From NCBI RefSeq assembly GCF_003123725.1, contig NZ_QETA01000003.1, positions 124,001 through 188,000 on the forward strand: a stretch of 64,000 nucleotides of DNA, written 5' to 3'. This document shows, in pieces, positions 50,847 through 59,922 of this stretch (its first letter is position 1; each line of letters opens with the position of its first letter). The notes under the pieces are model-generated. The model ran no database searches, was not told the origin of the DNA, and saw only the letters and a list, made by a program, of their open reading frames with translations. A program made the translations under genes and the position numbers. This stretch comes from Corticimicrobacter populi. GTDB lineage: Bacteria > Pseudomonadota > Gammaproteobacteria > Burkholderiales > Burkholderiaceae_B.

Positions 50847-51134
50847 ATGCCCCCTTCCATCAAACCCAGCGATGCCCAGCAACGATTTGCCAGCAACATG
50901 CGTCGCATTCGCCTGGCCAAGAATCTGACTCAGGAAAAAGTCGCCGAAGCGGCCGACCTGCACGTCAACTACATCAGTTCGGTCGAACGTGCCAAACGCA
51001 ATATTTCGATCCGAAATATCGAACGCATCGCCATCGCACTCGACGTTCCCATGAGCGTTCTGCTCATGGACGAGCAAGAAGCCCAACACACACCCGCCCC
51101 CCTGCTGCCATCCAACCCCAGCAAGGGCCCATGA
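50847..51134 (+). CDS. XRE-family transcriptional regulator
   Basis: The protein has 95 residues. A single Cro/CI helix-turn-helix (FASNMRRIRLAKNLTQEKVA then LHVNYISSVERAKRNISIR and IALDVPMSVLL) fills it, as in controller proteins of restriction-modification loci, but no such locus is present. It is divergent from the PAS-GGDEF-EAL gene. A GTG at 50808 would add 13 residues. Target unknown. Confidence 0.8.
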   Translation: MPPSIKPSDAQQRFASNMRRIRLAKNLTQEKVAEAADLHVNYISSVERAKRNISIRNIERIAIALDVPMSVLLMDEQEAQHTPAPLLPSNPSKGP

Positions 51135-51205
51135 TGTTTATCAAGCCAGTGCACTGAAAAAGCACCATACACTGAAGCCATTGCGCTGCACACCAAGGCA
51201 TCAAC

Positions 51206-51418
51206 ATGGCAAAGAAATTTCCACTCAACCCCAAACATCCGGAACGTGTATGCTGGGGCTGCGATATGTATTGTCCTGTGGATGCCACAAAATGCGGCAA
51301 TGGCTCCAACCGCACCCAGCACCCATCCGAGGTCCTGGGAGAAGACTGGTATCTGGTAGGAGACTGGGATCTGGACATCCCCCCACCCGAACAGCCCTCC
51401 ACAGCCTCAGACAAATGA
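51206..51418 (+). CDS. DUF3079 family small Cys-rich protein
   Basis: The protein has 70 residues. The block HPERVCWGCDMYCPVDATKCGNGSNRTQHP with four cysteines, then GEDWY, is the DUF3079 signature; it may bind a metal or Fe-S cluster. Function unknown. It is a stand-alone gene 71 nt after the XRE gene. Confidence 0.8.
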   Translation: MAKKFPLNPKHPERVCWGCDMYCPVDATKCGNGSNRTQHPSEVLGEDWYLVGDWDLDIPPPEQPSTASDK

Positions 51419-51467
51419 TATATTGCGAGCCACCGGTGATCTTCGCCAGAGACTAGGACTCGCCACC

Positions 51468-52085
51468 ATGCATAAAAATCCTCGCACCACCAGATCGATT
51501 TCCTGCCTGCTGCTGGGATGTCTGGCAACCCTGATCATACTGAGTGGCTGCAGCAGGAGCGTACGCTGGTCGCACCCCACTCCCTCCAAGGAACTGATCG
51601 CCCAGGCGCTGGCGGACCTGCACGGATACCACGCCTATCGCGACTACGATGTAGAGGACCACAGCCTGCTGGATGAGCAGGAGGCCCGACGGCTGCTCGC
51701 CAATCCTGCGCTGCTGAGAGACACCACACCCGAGTTCAAGTTCATCACCGTCAGTGGCAGCACCATCGAGATCATCGGCTTTACCAAATTCTTCTGCTCA
51801 CCCGACACCAATCGTATTGACCGACGCTGCATCTATCACTACAAGGGCGAAGTGACCGGCGCACGCTACAGCCTGCCGCACATGGCACCCAACATCGATG
51901 CGCTGAAGCTCGCCACCCGCCCCCAGCTGCTTGAGGTGCGCCTCATCACACCCACAGGAGAGCAGGTGTCCCATCCTGCCTTCAATGGCACTTTGAGCCT
52001 GGAGAATGGCCAGAATCGGCGCTACAACCAGGTGTCTGCATTCGTGCCGCCCAGCAGGGGACGTCCTGGTTACATCATTTTCTGA
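51468..52085 (+). CDS. Hypothetical lipoprotein
   Basis: The protein has 205 residues. The N-terminus is basic, then hydrophobic, ending in the lipobox LSGC (Cys about residue 31), so it is an exported lipoprotein. No family was recognised. The middle contains FFCSPDTNRIDRRCIYHYKG, with a likely disulfide. The start at 51468 has AGGA upstream. It may form an operon with the DUF3079 gene (49-nt gap). Confidence 0.65.
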   Translation: MHKNPRTTRSISCLLLGCLATLIILSGCSRSVRWSHPTPSKELIAQALADLHGYHAYRDYDVEDHSLLDEQEARRLLANPALLRDTTPEFKFITVSGSTIEIIGFTKFFCSPDTNRIDRRCIYHYKGEVTGARYSLPHMAPNIDALKLATRPQLLEVRLITPTGEQVSHPAFNGTLSLENGQNRRYNQVSAFVPPSRGRPGYIIF

Positions 52086-52179
52086 GCACACCAAGCATTC
52101 GGCGCACTTCGCCATATTCTGTCATTTTTTCGGGCCCTGCGGCTGCTACCCTGGATACATCCAGGTACGCAGGAGTCCC

Positions 52180-53211
52180 ATGCCAAGCAACAGCCCGAAT
52201 TTTTCATCCGATCTGCGCCTGCACAACCTCGACACCGCCCGATGGCTGGCCGCCCTGGCTGTGGTCCTGGTGCACTGCGCAGCACATCCACTGGTACGCA
52301 CCACCGAATATGGCACGCCCGCCTGGCAATGGGCCAATCTATACGACGCAGCCGCGCGCTGGTGCGTGCCTATCTTCGTCATGATCAGCGGTGCCCTGCT
52401 GCTTGACCCGTCCAGGCAGCGCCCTTTCCGTGAATTCTATCTGCGCCGTGCGGCTCGACTGATATTGCCACTTATATTCTGGAGCCTGTTCTACCTGGGC
52501 TGGAGTCGTCTGATGCATCTCTGGCAAGGCGACCCCCTCAGGCTCGCAGATTGGCTGAACAAACTCTGGAGTGGCGCGCCCTACTACCACCTTTGGTATC
52601 TGTACATGATTCCGGGGCTGTATTTTTTTACTCCATTCCTGGCACGCAGCCTGCGCGGGATGAATCCGCGCCAGCAAGGCTTCGCCACTGTCGGCATCCT
52701 TGCGCTGGCGATGCTGGACTCGCTCCACAGCCATCTGACCGGCAATACCCAGCGCGGTTTTTTCATGAGCTGGTTCCTGCCCTACCTGGGCTATTTCCTG
52801 GCGGGACGGTTGATATACAACAGGCAATGGCGCATACCCGCGCCAGCCGCCCTGCTGACAGGAGGCATCGTACTGACGACGCTTGGCACCTGGGGACTCT
52901 CCGACTCAACAACCCTCAGACTCTATTTCTACGATTCCTTCAGCCTGGGGGTCATTCCCATGGCACTGGGGACGTTCCAGCTACTGCTGCGCAACACCCT
53001 GCTGCCACGCTTACCCGCCCTGGCTGGCGTGGCATTCGGCATTTATCTGCTGCACCCCGTATACCTGGACATTCTGCGCACCAGCGGCCTTTATCATCCC
53101 GAAAGTGGAACCTACTGGGTGATACCGGTAGTGACGCTGCTTGTATTTGCGCTTTCTGCCATCAGCACATGGGGATTGAGAAACCTACAGGTCGGCAGGC
53201 TTGTTACCTGA
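52180..53211 (+). CDS. Acyltransferase-3 family membrane protein
   Basis: The protein has 343 residues and about 10 helices. The family features are the N-terminal LDTARWLAALAVVLVHCAAHPL with the catalytic His, the RRAARLILPLIFWSLFYLGW segment and FGIYLLHPVYLDIL near the end. Such enzymes O-acylate surface sugars, such as WecH-type proteins and O-antigen acetylases. No polysaccharide cluster surrounds it. AGGAG lies upstream of the start. Confidence 0.82.
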   Translation: MPSNSPNFSSDLRLHNLDTARWLAALAVVLVHCAAHPLVRTTEYGTPAWQWANLYDAAARWCVPIFVMISGALLLDPSRQRPFREFYLRRAARLILPLIFWSLFYLGWSRLMHLWQGDPLRLADWLNKLWSGAPYYHLWYLYMIPGLYFFTPFLARSLRGMNPRQQGFATVGILALAMLDSLHSHLTGNTQRGFFMSWFLPYLGYFLAGRLIYNRQWRIPAPAALLTGGIVLTTLGTWGLSDSTTLRLYFYDSFSLGVIPMALGTFQLLLRNTLLPRLPALAGVAFGIYLLHPVYLDILRTSGLYHPESGTYWVIPVVTLLVFALSAISTWGLRNLQVGRLVT

Positions 53212-53234
53212 TAATAGCCAACACAAACAACAAA

Positions 53235-53265
53235 AAGCCCTGCAGGCACAAGGCATGCAGGGCTT
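53235..53265 (-). terminator. Terminator after tRNA-Glu-tRNA-Asp
   Basis: AAGCCCTGCA and its complement form a 10-bp stem, followed on the minus strand by TTTGTTG. It may also serve the convergent acyltransferase gene. Confidence 0.75.
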
Positions 53266-53273
53266 AAATTTCT

Positions 53274-53350
53274 TGGCGGAGCGGACGGGACTCGAACCCG
53301 CGACCCCCGGCGTGACAGGCCGGTATTCTAACCAACTGAACTACCGCTCC
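53274..53350 (-). tRNA. tRNA-Asp (anticodon GTC)
   Basis: The 77-nt gene has acceptor GGAGCGG/CCGCTCC, anticodon loop CTGTCAC with GTC, T-loop GTTCGAGTC and encoded CCA. It is transcribed after tRNA-Glu. Confidence 0.96.
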
Positions 53351-53386
53351 GCAGCGGTATGCCTTTCGGCAATTGCCAGATTTAAC

Positions 53387-53462
53387 TGGCGTCCCCTAGG
53401 GGATTCGAACCCCTGTACTCACCGTGAAAGGGTGATGTCCTAGGCCTCTAGACGAAGGGGAC
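53387..53462 (-). tRNA. tRNA-Glu (anticodon TTC)
   Basis: The 76-nt gene has acceptor GTCCCCT/AGGGGAC, anticodon loop CTTTCAC with TTC, T-loop GTTCGAATC and encoded CCA. It is the first gene of a two-tRNA transcript and a substrate of MnmA encoded at 16084. Confidence 0.96.
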
Positions 53463-53508
53463 ACTTCGTCGCAGCGAAACCAGAAGGTTTGTTTGCTGAC
53501 AGCCCGCT

Positions 53509-53538
53509 ATTCTATACATGAACTGCTTTTCATGTCAA
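53509..53538 (-). promoter_or_regulatory. Promoter of tRNA-Glu-tRNA-Asp
   Basis: On the minus strand a perfect TTGACA is followed after 18 bp by TAGAAT (or after 16 bp by TATAGA), about 47 nt before tRNA-Glu. Confidence 0.75.
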
Positions 53539-53615
53539 AAAATATTGAAAAAATAGAAAAGACACATGAATGACATGGATTCAGATTTCAGATGAACATA
53601 TTTTTCCAGCGTAGC

Positions 53616-53644
53616 TGTACAAATTTTTTTGTTTCCCATATAAT
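53616..53644 (+). promoter_or_regulatory. Promoter of tRNA-Arg
   Basis: TGTACA, 17 bp, TATAAT, ending 33 nt before the tRNA. Confidence 0.7.
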
Positions 53645-53677
53645 TCCGTTTCTTCGCTGCTCACGCAGCAAAGAAAT

Positions 53678-53754
53678 GCGCCCGTAGCTCAGTTGGATAG
53701 AGTACTTGGCTACGAACCAAGGGGTCGTGGGTTCGAATCCTGCCGGGCGCGCCA
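53678..53754 (+). tRNA. tRNA-Arg (anticodon ACG)
   Basis: The 77-nt gene has acceptor GCGCCCG/CGGGCGC, anticodon loop CTACGAA with ACG, T-loop GTTCGAATC and encoded CCA. A34 should be deaminated to inosine to read CGU, CGC and CGA. Confidence 0.96.
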
Positions 53755-53760
53755 GTTTCG

Positions 53761-53789
53761 AGGGCCTTCCTACATGGAAGGCCCTTTTG
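53761..53789 (+). terminator. Terminator after tRNA-Arg
   Basis: AGGGCCTTCC and its complement with a 5-nt loop are followed by TTTTGTTTTT. Confidence 0.88.
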
Positions 53790-53822
53790 TTTTTCTGGAT
53801 GCATGACCGAGGGATCGACACC

Positions 53823-54344
53823 ATGACCGACCTTCTGCTGCTGGACAGCAATCTATTCCAGGCCATCAAGGCCGCACCCGCCACGCCACCCGCACTACTC
53901 TGGCTGGCGATCGTCATTGCCAAAATACCCATTTACCTGATTCCCGCCGGCATGGTTGCACTCTGGCTGCGCAACGCGCCCCGGGACCGGGAACTCGCGC
54001 TGCGCACTTTTGCAGCACTTGTACTGACAATCGCCAGCAGTTTTCTAATCGGGGAAATATGGATGCGGCCACGCCCTTTCCTGGACGGTCTGGGCCCGGC
54101 CTGGATGCCGCATCGAGACAGCCCCTCCTTCCCAAGCAACCATGCCAGCATCATGATGGCCAGCGCATTCTGCCTGTGGTACGCAGGGCGACGCGCCACA
54201 GCACTGGCCTGGGGATGGGTCACACTGTTCGTCAGTCTGGCTCGAATTTACCTGGGCGTGCATTACCCGCTCGATATCGTGGCAGGCTGGCTGCTGGGTG
54301 CAGCAACCGCCACGATCGCCTGGCGCGTGCCACGCAGAAACTGA
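53823..54344 (+). CDS. PAP2-family membrane phosphatase
   Basis: The protein has 173 residues and about five helices. The three PAP2 motifs are present: MRPRPF (C1), PSFPSNHAS (C2) and SLARIYLGVHYPLDIVAGW (C3) with the catalytic His. It probably removes phosphate from undecaprenyl pyrophosphate or another lipid phosphate on the periplasmic side. GAGGG lies 9 nt before the start. Confidence 0.85.
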   Translation: MTDLLLLDSNLFQAIKAAPATPPALLWLAIVIAKIPIYLIPAGMVALWLRNAPRDRELALRTFAALVLTIASSFLIGEIWMRPRPFLDGLGPAWMPHRDSPSFPSNHASIMMASAFCLWYAGRRATALAWGWVTLFVSLARIYLGVHYPLDIVAGWLLGAATATIAWRVPRRN

Positions 54345-54348
54345 AACC

Positions 54349-54513
54349 CTAAAACGCTGAGCAGTGCCCGCCGCTCGGTGCCTGCCCCGAACCCGCCGCA
54401 ATCAGCGGCGGTTCATGGCGAAAGTCGACAGGCCTGGAAACATTCCAGTCCCAGACGAAGAAGGCAATCAGCACCAGCCAGAACAAAGTGCCTCGCACAA
54501 TGCGAACATTCAT
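54349..54513 (-). CDS. 54-residue small membrane protein beside the sulfur transporter
   Basis: The short ORF runs from ATG at 54513 to TAG at 54351-54349. GAGGGAG lies about 8 nt upstream, a strong ribosome binding site. The N-terminus is basic (MNVRIVRG), followed by one hydrophobic helix (TLFWLVLIAFFVWDW) and a polar tail containing one Cys near the end (GGHCSAF). It starts 12 nt after the YeeE/YedE stop and so appears to close that operon. No homologue is recognised; a role beside the thiosulfate transporter is inference only. Confidence 0.6.
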   Translation of the reverse strand: MNVRIVRGTLFWLVLIAFFVWDWNVSRPVDFRHEPPLIAAGSGQAPSGGHCSAF

Positions 54514-54525
54514 GGCCACGCTCCC

Positions 54526-55602
54526 TCAGAACCCGTAACGCCGACGCAGGCGCACACCGATCAACGATCCGCCAAACGCCATCACAACCCAGATCCAGCC
54601 ATGCAGGCTGCCTGTGGAAATGCCGCTGACCATGGCCCCTACGTTGCAGCCGAATGCCAGGCGCGAACTATAACCGAGCAGAAAACCCGCCACGATACCA
54701 ATCAGCCACTGACGGTTGCTCAGCGGCTCCGCCGCCGGTTTCTTGCGCACGGAAATCCAGAGCGCACCCGCCATGATGCCGATATTGGTGATGGAAGTAA
54801 CATCCAGGAATACAGTCTGGGATAGCGCGTTGAAATTACCCGGCTGACTCCAGAACGCATTCTGGGCCGGGTCAAACATGCCTGTTGCCGTGGCGATCTT
54901 GGCAAACCACAGACCGAAACCGTATACCACCCCCCAGGGTTGCCCGGCTATCAGCAGGTTGAGCACGGCCAGCACCGCCAGCAACACGGCACCAATAAAA
55001 AGCTTGCGGTCATACCAACGCGCCGTCGAGCCGCTCCAGCGACGCACGACAAAGGCAATCAGCACCAACCCAAGTGCTGTCAACGCAAGGGCAACCGTCG
55101 GACCATAAAGATCAACCAGGCCAACAGGCTGGATGGCCCCAAGCGCCAGCCACTTGTCGAGATGAGCCGACCCCAGGAAACTACCCAGCGCAAACACAGG
55201 CAAAATGCCCATATTGAGAGGAATACCGAGACCTGCCTTGTAGAGCGTACCGGAACCACAACCATCGGCAATTTGCATGGATGCACCGAACACGAAAGCA
55301 CCAATCAGCAAGCTGATACTGGGCGGTCCCAGCGCTGCTGCCAGATCTCCCGGAAACATCGCCAGCAGAGGAATCGAACATGCTGCAGCCACCGCCAGCA
55401 ACAGCAACTGCGCCATGACGCCCGATGCATCGCGCTCTTCTATCAGGCGACGCCAGCCTGTCGTGAAGCCGAAACGCGCACCTGCCAGTACGCCTCCCAT
55501 GCCAATGCCGACCACAAACAGAATAGCCTGTCGCAACGAAACAAACCAGGCCAGCCAGATGGCAAAGGCTGCCATCAACAACGTCAGAGGCAAGCGGGCC
55601 AT
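54526..55602 (-). CDS. YeeE/YedE (TsuA-like) sulfur-compound transporter
   Basis: The protein has 358 residues and about 9-10 helices. The two Cys-containing loops of the family are present (QIADGCGSGTLYKAGLG and LAFGCNVGAMVSGISTGS); in TsuA-type proteins such cysteines relay thiosulfate across the inner membrane. It starts 1 nt after the rhodanese gene, suggesting that the periplasmic enzyme and transporter handle the same sulfur species. Confidence 0.85.
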   Translation of the reverse strand: MARLPLTLLMAAFAIWLAWFVSLRQAILFVVGIGMGGVLAGARFGFTTGWRRLIEERDASGVMAQLLLLAVAAACSIPLLAMFPGDLAAALGPPSISLLIGAFVFGASMQIADGCGSGTLYKAGLGIPLNMGILPVFALGSFLGSAHLDKWLALGAIQPVGLVDLYGPTVALALTALGLVLIAFVVRRWSGSTARWYDRKLFIGAVLLAVLAVLNLLIAGQPWGVVYGFGLWFAKIATATGMFDPAQNAFWSQPGNFNALSQTVFLDVTSITNIGIMAGALWISVRKKPAAEPLSNRQWLIGIVAGFLLGYSSRLAFGCNVGAMVSGISTGSLHGWIWVVMAFGGSLIGVRLRRRYGF

Positions 55603-55603
55603 A

Positions 55604-56539
55604 TCAGTTCAACAATCCCTTGAGCTTGTCCATCAGTTGCGAGCCTCGCCCCGGCACATTGTCCATGGGCAGGGACTGCTCAGACTGGGTCCATTCGGCC
55701 AGCGAGGCCGGATAGAGCCGCACATTTTCCTGGCCTGCCAGCTCCGACAGCGCAAACCAATCGGTGGCCGCCCAGTGTCCAGTATTGCAGAACGAGATCG
55801 TCTCGTCCGCCGGTGCCTCGAAGGCATCGTGGGCGATTTTCTTGGCCTCTTCGGCAGATACGATCTGGTTGCTGCCCGGTTTGAACCAGCGATCATGCTC
55901 CAGATTGACGGCACCACGAATCGTGCCGGGCACGCTGGCGGTCGGTGCCTTGACCTCGCCCCGGAAGAAATTGGCGGGTCGCGCATCGACCAGTCGTGTG
56001 GTCGGGCTGTCGAGACTGGCCTGGACATCAGCCTGCGTCGCGATCAGGGCATCATTAAGGACCGGCTCGTAGCTGCTGGCTGCAACCTGCACCGCCTGAT
56101 CATCCTGTGGCAACCCAGCGTCGACCCATGCTTGCACGCCACCATTGAGGATCGACAGATTCTTCAGCCCCAGGTACTTGAGTGTCCAGTACACCCGTGC
56201 GGCCGCGCCGAAGTCAGATGTGTTTTCCCCGTTCGAAACGACGATGGCTCGCACGCCGGCATCCAGCCCCAGACTGCGCACCAGTTCTGTCAGCTTGTCG
56301 ACGGGTGGCAGCTCTCCAGGACTTGCTGCCGGACCTCGCCAGGCCGCGTAAGGTGCCGACACCGCCCCTGGGATGTGGTCCTTGGCGTATGCGTCGACAG
56401 GCCTGATATCGATAATGCGAACGCTGTCATCCTGCCGAAGGGCATTCAGTTCAACAGGCGTAACCAGGGGTCCGGCCAGGGTAGCGGCGCTGGCCGAGCA
56501 TGCCAGCAACAGTACGAAGAAACGCGATAGGAATGTCAT
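55604..56539 (-). CDS. Periplasmic two-domain rhodanese (thiosulfate sulfurtransferase)
   Basis: The protein has 311 residues. A signal peptide (FFVLLLACSASAATLAG) precedes two rhodanese domains. Only the second has the catalytic Cys (ISFCNTGHWAATDWF); the first has VVSNGENTSDFG in that place and should be structural. CRIGS/CNTGH-type loops move sulfane sulfur from thiosulfate to acceptors. It is the first gene of the sulfur operon. The ATG at 56539 has GGAT upstream; the TTG at 56557 is less likely. Confidence 0.88.
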   Translation of the reverse strand: MTFLSRFFVLLLACSASAATLAGPLVTPVELNALRQDDSVRIIDIRPVDAYAKDHIPGAVSAPYAAWRGPAASPGELPPVDKLTELVRSLGLDAGVRAIVVSNGENTSDFGAAARVYWTLKYLGLKNLSILNGGVQAWVDAGLPQDDQAVQVAASSYEPVLNDALIATQADVQASLDSPTTRLVDARPANFFRGEVKAPTASVPGTIRGAVNLEHDRWFKPGSNQIVSAEEAKKIAHDAFEAPADETISFCNTGHWAATDWFALSELAGQENVRLYPASLAEWTQSEQSLPMDNVPGRGSQLMDKLKGLLN

Positions 56540-56666
56540 ATCAAAAATCCAGTTCAATAACCGATCTTGACAGCTTAACGCATTCTTCGCATATCCTGAA
56601 ATTACCGCACCCTCTTATAAAGAAAAGAAATATGCACCACAACTGCATGCATATCCTTGACCACCT

Positions 56667-57203
56667 TCAACAAGCTCCCACACCCAGTCTGTTATCCAGC
56701 CAGCCCGCCACCGATGTTTGCTCGCATGCAATCTCATCGCCCATGCCGCCATTGAAATGGCGCCAGGCTTCCAGATAACGGGTATTGACGATCAACAATA
56801 GCGGAATGCCAGCTTCTATGAGTGCGAGCAGCTCCTCCGTGAAACCTTCCCCTTCCGCCTCGGAGGACCCAAAACGATTGACGATCACCAGATCCGGTTT
56901 TTCAGTGGCCGCACGGCGCAGCACGATACTTGCCCGGCTCAATACGTTCGTATCCAGACAGCATCCACGCGACAGCGGCCCCCGATCCTGCAGGATCGAA
57001 TAGCTTTCTCCCGTATGCAAATCCCGGAGCACGGCCTTGGGTCGAGGTTGCCCAGCCTCGTGCGGCGGCGTTTCCATGAGCACACCCCGCACCTGCTTGC
57101 CATGCGCTCTGCACGCCTCTACCGCCCAGGCCAGCAACTCATCTGCCTGCCCACTGTCCGGCGCAATAATGGCCCCCAGCACAACTGGATTGTCTTCTGT
57201 CAT
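56667..57203 (-). CDS. DUF2478 family protein
   Basis: The protein has 178 residues. The family pattern is clear: VVLGAIIAPDSGQADELLAW, VLRDLHTGESYSILQDRGP, SRGCCLDTNVLSRAS, DLVIVNRFGSSEAEGEGF and LLIVNTRYLEAWRHFNGGMG. Members resemble nucleotide-binding proteins and are often beside molybdate or other metal transport genes, but function is unproven. AGGAG lies upstream of the start. It is divergent from the FlhE-like gene. Confidence 0.82.
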   Translation of the reverse strand: MTEDNPVVLGAIIAPDSGQADELLAWAVEACRAHGKQVRGVLMETPPHEAGQPRPKAVLRDLHTGESYSILQDRGPLSRGCCLDTNVLSRASIVLRRAATEKPDLVIVNRFGSSEAEGEGFTEELLALIEAGIPLLLIVNTRYLEAWRHFNGGMGDEIACEQTSVAGWLDNRLGVGAC

Positions 57204-57282
57204 GATGTTCTGCTCCTGCTGCAACAGATGCTATTCTGGCACAGGCAATCCCTGTTCTCTTTGCGCCAGATCCTGCTATCCC

Positions 57283-57729
57283 ATGAATACTCCCCGACAC
57301 CTCGCTGCAGTCTGCCTGCTGGTCCTTGGTAGCCTGATGCAGGCACCTGTCCACGCCCGCGCCGACCTCAGTTGGCACGACACCCGGACCAGTAGCGCCA
57401 TCCATCGCAAAAGCTATGAAGTGCCCACTGACTATAGCCCCGGATCTGCGGGTGTCGGTGTCCCCTCTGGCTCGACCATCACACGGGTTGCCGTGAATCT
57501 GACCGGCCAGAGCGCCGCACAGATCAATACGCGCCTGTGCTGGAATAAATCTCGATGCATCACGGTGACCGCCGCCCACATGGACACAAGCGCCTTTGCC
57601 GGGCTTGATGCATCCCGCCCCTTTACGCTGTGGCACAGCGTGCCTGGGCGCGGTCCGATCATCAATCCGATCTACGTACCCGCCAGCGTCACCGTCTGGT
57701 ACCAGCCACCCATTCCGCCTGTCCGATAG
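57283..57729 (+). CDS. FlhE-like periplasmic protein
   Basis: The protein has 148 residues. A signal peptide ([18 protein letters not shown]) precedes a small beta-rich domain with two Cys ([13 protein letters not shown]) and the ending [27 protein letters not shown], resembling enterobacterial FlhE, which affects flagellar export. No flagellar gene is nearby, so it is an orphan. It may be cotranscribed with yebC (128-nt gap). Confidence 0.65.
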   Translation: MNTPRHLAAVCLLVLGSLMQAPVHARADLSWHDTRTSSAIHRKSYEVPTDYSPGSAGVGVPSGSTITRVAVNLTGQSAAQINTRLCWNKSRCITVTAAHMDTSAFAGLDASRPFTLWHSVPGRGPIINPIYVPASVTVWYQPPIPPVR

Positions 57730-57857
57730 ACGCTTCGGGCCAAATCCGGCAGGACACGTTAAAATCGGGCCTGCCTGCGTTCAGGCATTCTTTTGCGGCC
57801 ATTTTGCGCCGTCTCTTTTCCATCTTCTTTTACCGTCTTCTAGGGAAACATCTCATC

Positions 57858-58592
57858 ATGGCAGGGCATAGCAAATGGGCGAATATCCAGCACCGCAAAG
57901 GGCGTCAAGACGCCAAGCGCGGCAAGCTGTGGACCAAGATCATTCGCGAAGTCACCGTCGCCGCGCGCGCCGGTGGCCCTGACCCGGATGCCAACCCCCG
58001 CCTGCGCATGGCCTGGGACAAGGCCACCGACGCCAACATGCCCAAGGACAACATCATGCGTGCCATCACACGCGGCACCGGTGGCGGCGACGGCAGCAAC
58101 TATGAAGAAATCCGCTACGAAGGCTATGGCATCGGTGGCGCAGCCGTTATTGTCGATTGCATGACCGACAACCGCACCCGCACGGTTTCCGAAGTCCGAC
58201 ACGCTTTCAGCAAGCATGGTGGCAACCTGGGGCAGGATGGTTCCGTCGCCTTCATGTTCAAGCATTGCGGTCAGTTCATGTTTGCACCCGGCGCATCCGA
58301 AGAACAGATCATGGAAGTCGCACTCGAGGCCGGCGCGGAAGACATCATTACCGACGAAGAAGGCGGTATCGAGGTCATCACCGCGCCGGGTGATTATCCC
58401 GCCGTCAAGCAGGCACTGGAAGCCGCTGGCCTCAAGGCCGAGATGGATGGTGTGGTCATGAAGGCGCTCAATGAAGCCGAACTTGAAGGCGAAGACGCCA
58501 TCAAGATGCAAAAACTGCTGGACGTGCTCGAATCCCTTGACGATGTGCAGGAAGTCTTCACGACTGCCGTCATGGACGAAACCGACGCTTGA
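57858..58592 (+). CDS. YebC/TACO1 family protein
   Basis: The protein has 244 residues. The N-terminus [20 protein letters not shown] and the motif [19 protein letters not shown] are diagnostic. Members were described as transcription regulators, and recent work on several relates them to translation through proline-rich stretches. In many proteobacteria it precedes ruvC; here it is followed by purD. Confidence 0.93.
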   Translation: MAGHSKWANIQHRKGRQDAKRGKLWTKIIREVTVAARAGGPDPDANPRLRMAWDKATDANMPKDNIMRAITRGTGGGDGSNYEEIRYEGYGIGGAAVIVDCMTDNRTRTVSEVRHAFSKHGGNLGQDGSVAFMFKHCGQFMFAPGASEEQIMEVALEAGAEDIITDEEGGIEVITAPGDYPAVKQALEAAGLKAEMDGVVMKALNEAELEGEDAIKMQKLLDVLESLDDVQEVFTTAVMDETDA

Positions 58593-58632
58593 ACTCTCTC
58601 GATCATATTTTGAATAGGTGTTTCACAACGCT

Positions 58633-59919
58633 ATGAAAATCCTGGTAATTGGCTCTGGCGGCCGCGAACATGCCCTGGCCTGGCGGCTGGCCCAGTCCGA
58701 GCGGGTACAGAAGGTCTATGTGGCCCCCGGCAACGGTGGCACGGCCCGCGCCGACAACCTGGAAAACCTGGCACTGACCGATCCCGAACAGCTTGCCGCG
58801 TTTGCGCAGCGCGAGCAAATCGGCCTGACAGTGGTCGGCCCGGAAGCACCGCTGGCCGCCGGCGTCGTCGATGTATTCCAGAAACACGGGCTCAAAATCT
58901 TCGGTCCGACCCGGGCGGCCGCGCAGCTCGAAAGTTCCAAGGATTACGCCAAGGCGTTCATGGTGCGCCATGCCATTCCCACGGCGGCCTACCAAACCTT
59001 CACAGACCCTGTCCAGGCACATGCCTATATTGATGCACAAGGTGCGCCCATCGTCATCAAGGCCGATGGACTGGCCGCCGGCAAGGGCGTGGTCGTAGCC
59101 GAAACACTCGAACAGGCTCATGAAGCCGTCGATGCCATGCTGGGTGACGGCTCGTTGGGTGCAGCAGGTGCGCGTGTGGTCATCGAGGAATGCCTGCAGG
59201 GCGAGGAAGCCAGCTTCATCGTGATGTGTGATGGGCGCAATGTGCTGCCGCTGGCCACCAGCCAGGACCACAAGCGCCTGCAGGATGGTGACCAGGGTCC
59301 GAATACAGGCGGCATGGGGGCCTATTCCCCGGCCCCTGTGGTCTCTCCCGAACTGCACAACCGCATCATGCGCGAAGTGATCCTGCCCACTATCCAGGGC
59401 ATGACGCGCGACGGCCTGCCCTATACGGGCTTCCTGTACGCCGGCCTGATGATCGGCCCCGGCAAGGATGCCGAGCGTGCGCTCAAGGTACTGGAATACA
59501 ACTGCCGCATGGGCGACCCCGAAACGCAACCCATCATGATGCGCGTCAAGAGCGACATGCTCGATGTCTTCGAACATGCCGTGGCCGGCACGCTCGACCA
59601 GGCAGACATCGTCTGGGACCGACGGACTGCACTGGGCGTGGTCCTGGCGGCACACAACTACCCCGGCACGCCACGCAGCGGCGACGTGATTGATGGACTG
59701 CCTGCCGATGAGGCCGAGTGCATGGTCTTCCATGCCGGCACCCGCCAGGATGAAAACGGCCAGATTGTCACTGCAGGCGGCCGCGTGCTTTGCGTCACTG
59801 CCCTGGGCGACTCGGTGCGCATGGCACAGGAACGTGTCTACGATGCCGTGGACCGCATCCATTTCGATGGCCGCCAATACCGCCGCGACATTGGCTGGCG
59901 CGCGCTGAAAAGGAACTGA
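58633..59919 (+). CDS. purD: Phosphoribosylamine-glycine ligase
   Basis: The protein has 428 residues. ATP-grasp features are MKILVIGSGGREHALAWRL, IVIKADGLAAGKGVVVAE, VIEECLQGEEASF and GGMGAYSPAPVV. It makes glycinamide ribonucleotide, the second step of purine synthesis; purB, a later enzyme of the same pathway, is at 13766. It starts 40 nt after yebC. Confidence 0.96.
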   Translation: MKILVIGSGGREHALAWRLAQSERVQKVYVAPGNGGTARADNLENLALTDPEQLAAFAQREQIGLTVVGPEAPLAAGVVDVFQKHGLKIFGPTRAAAQLESSKDYAKAFMVRHAIPTAAYQTFTDPVQAHAYIDAQGAPIVIKADGLAAGKGVVVAETLEQAHEAVDAMLGDGSLGAAGARVVIEECLQGEEASFIVMCDGRNVLPLATSQDHKRLQDGDQGPNTGGMGAYSPAPVVSPELHNRIMREVILPTIQGMTRDGLPYTGFLYAGLMIGPGKDAERALKVLEYNCRMGDPETQPIMMRVKSDMLDVFEHAVAGTLDQADIVWDRRTALGVVLAAHNYPGTPRSGDVIDGLPADEAECMVFHAGTRQDENGQIVTAGGRVLCVTALGDSVRMAQERVYDAVDRIHFDGRQYRRDIGWRALKRN

Positions 59920-59922
59920 GGC

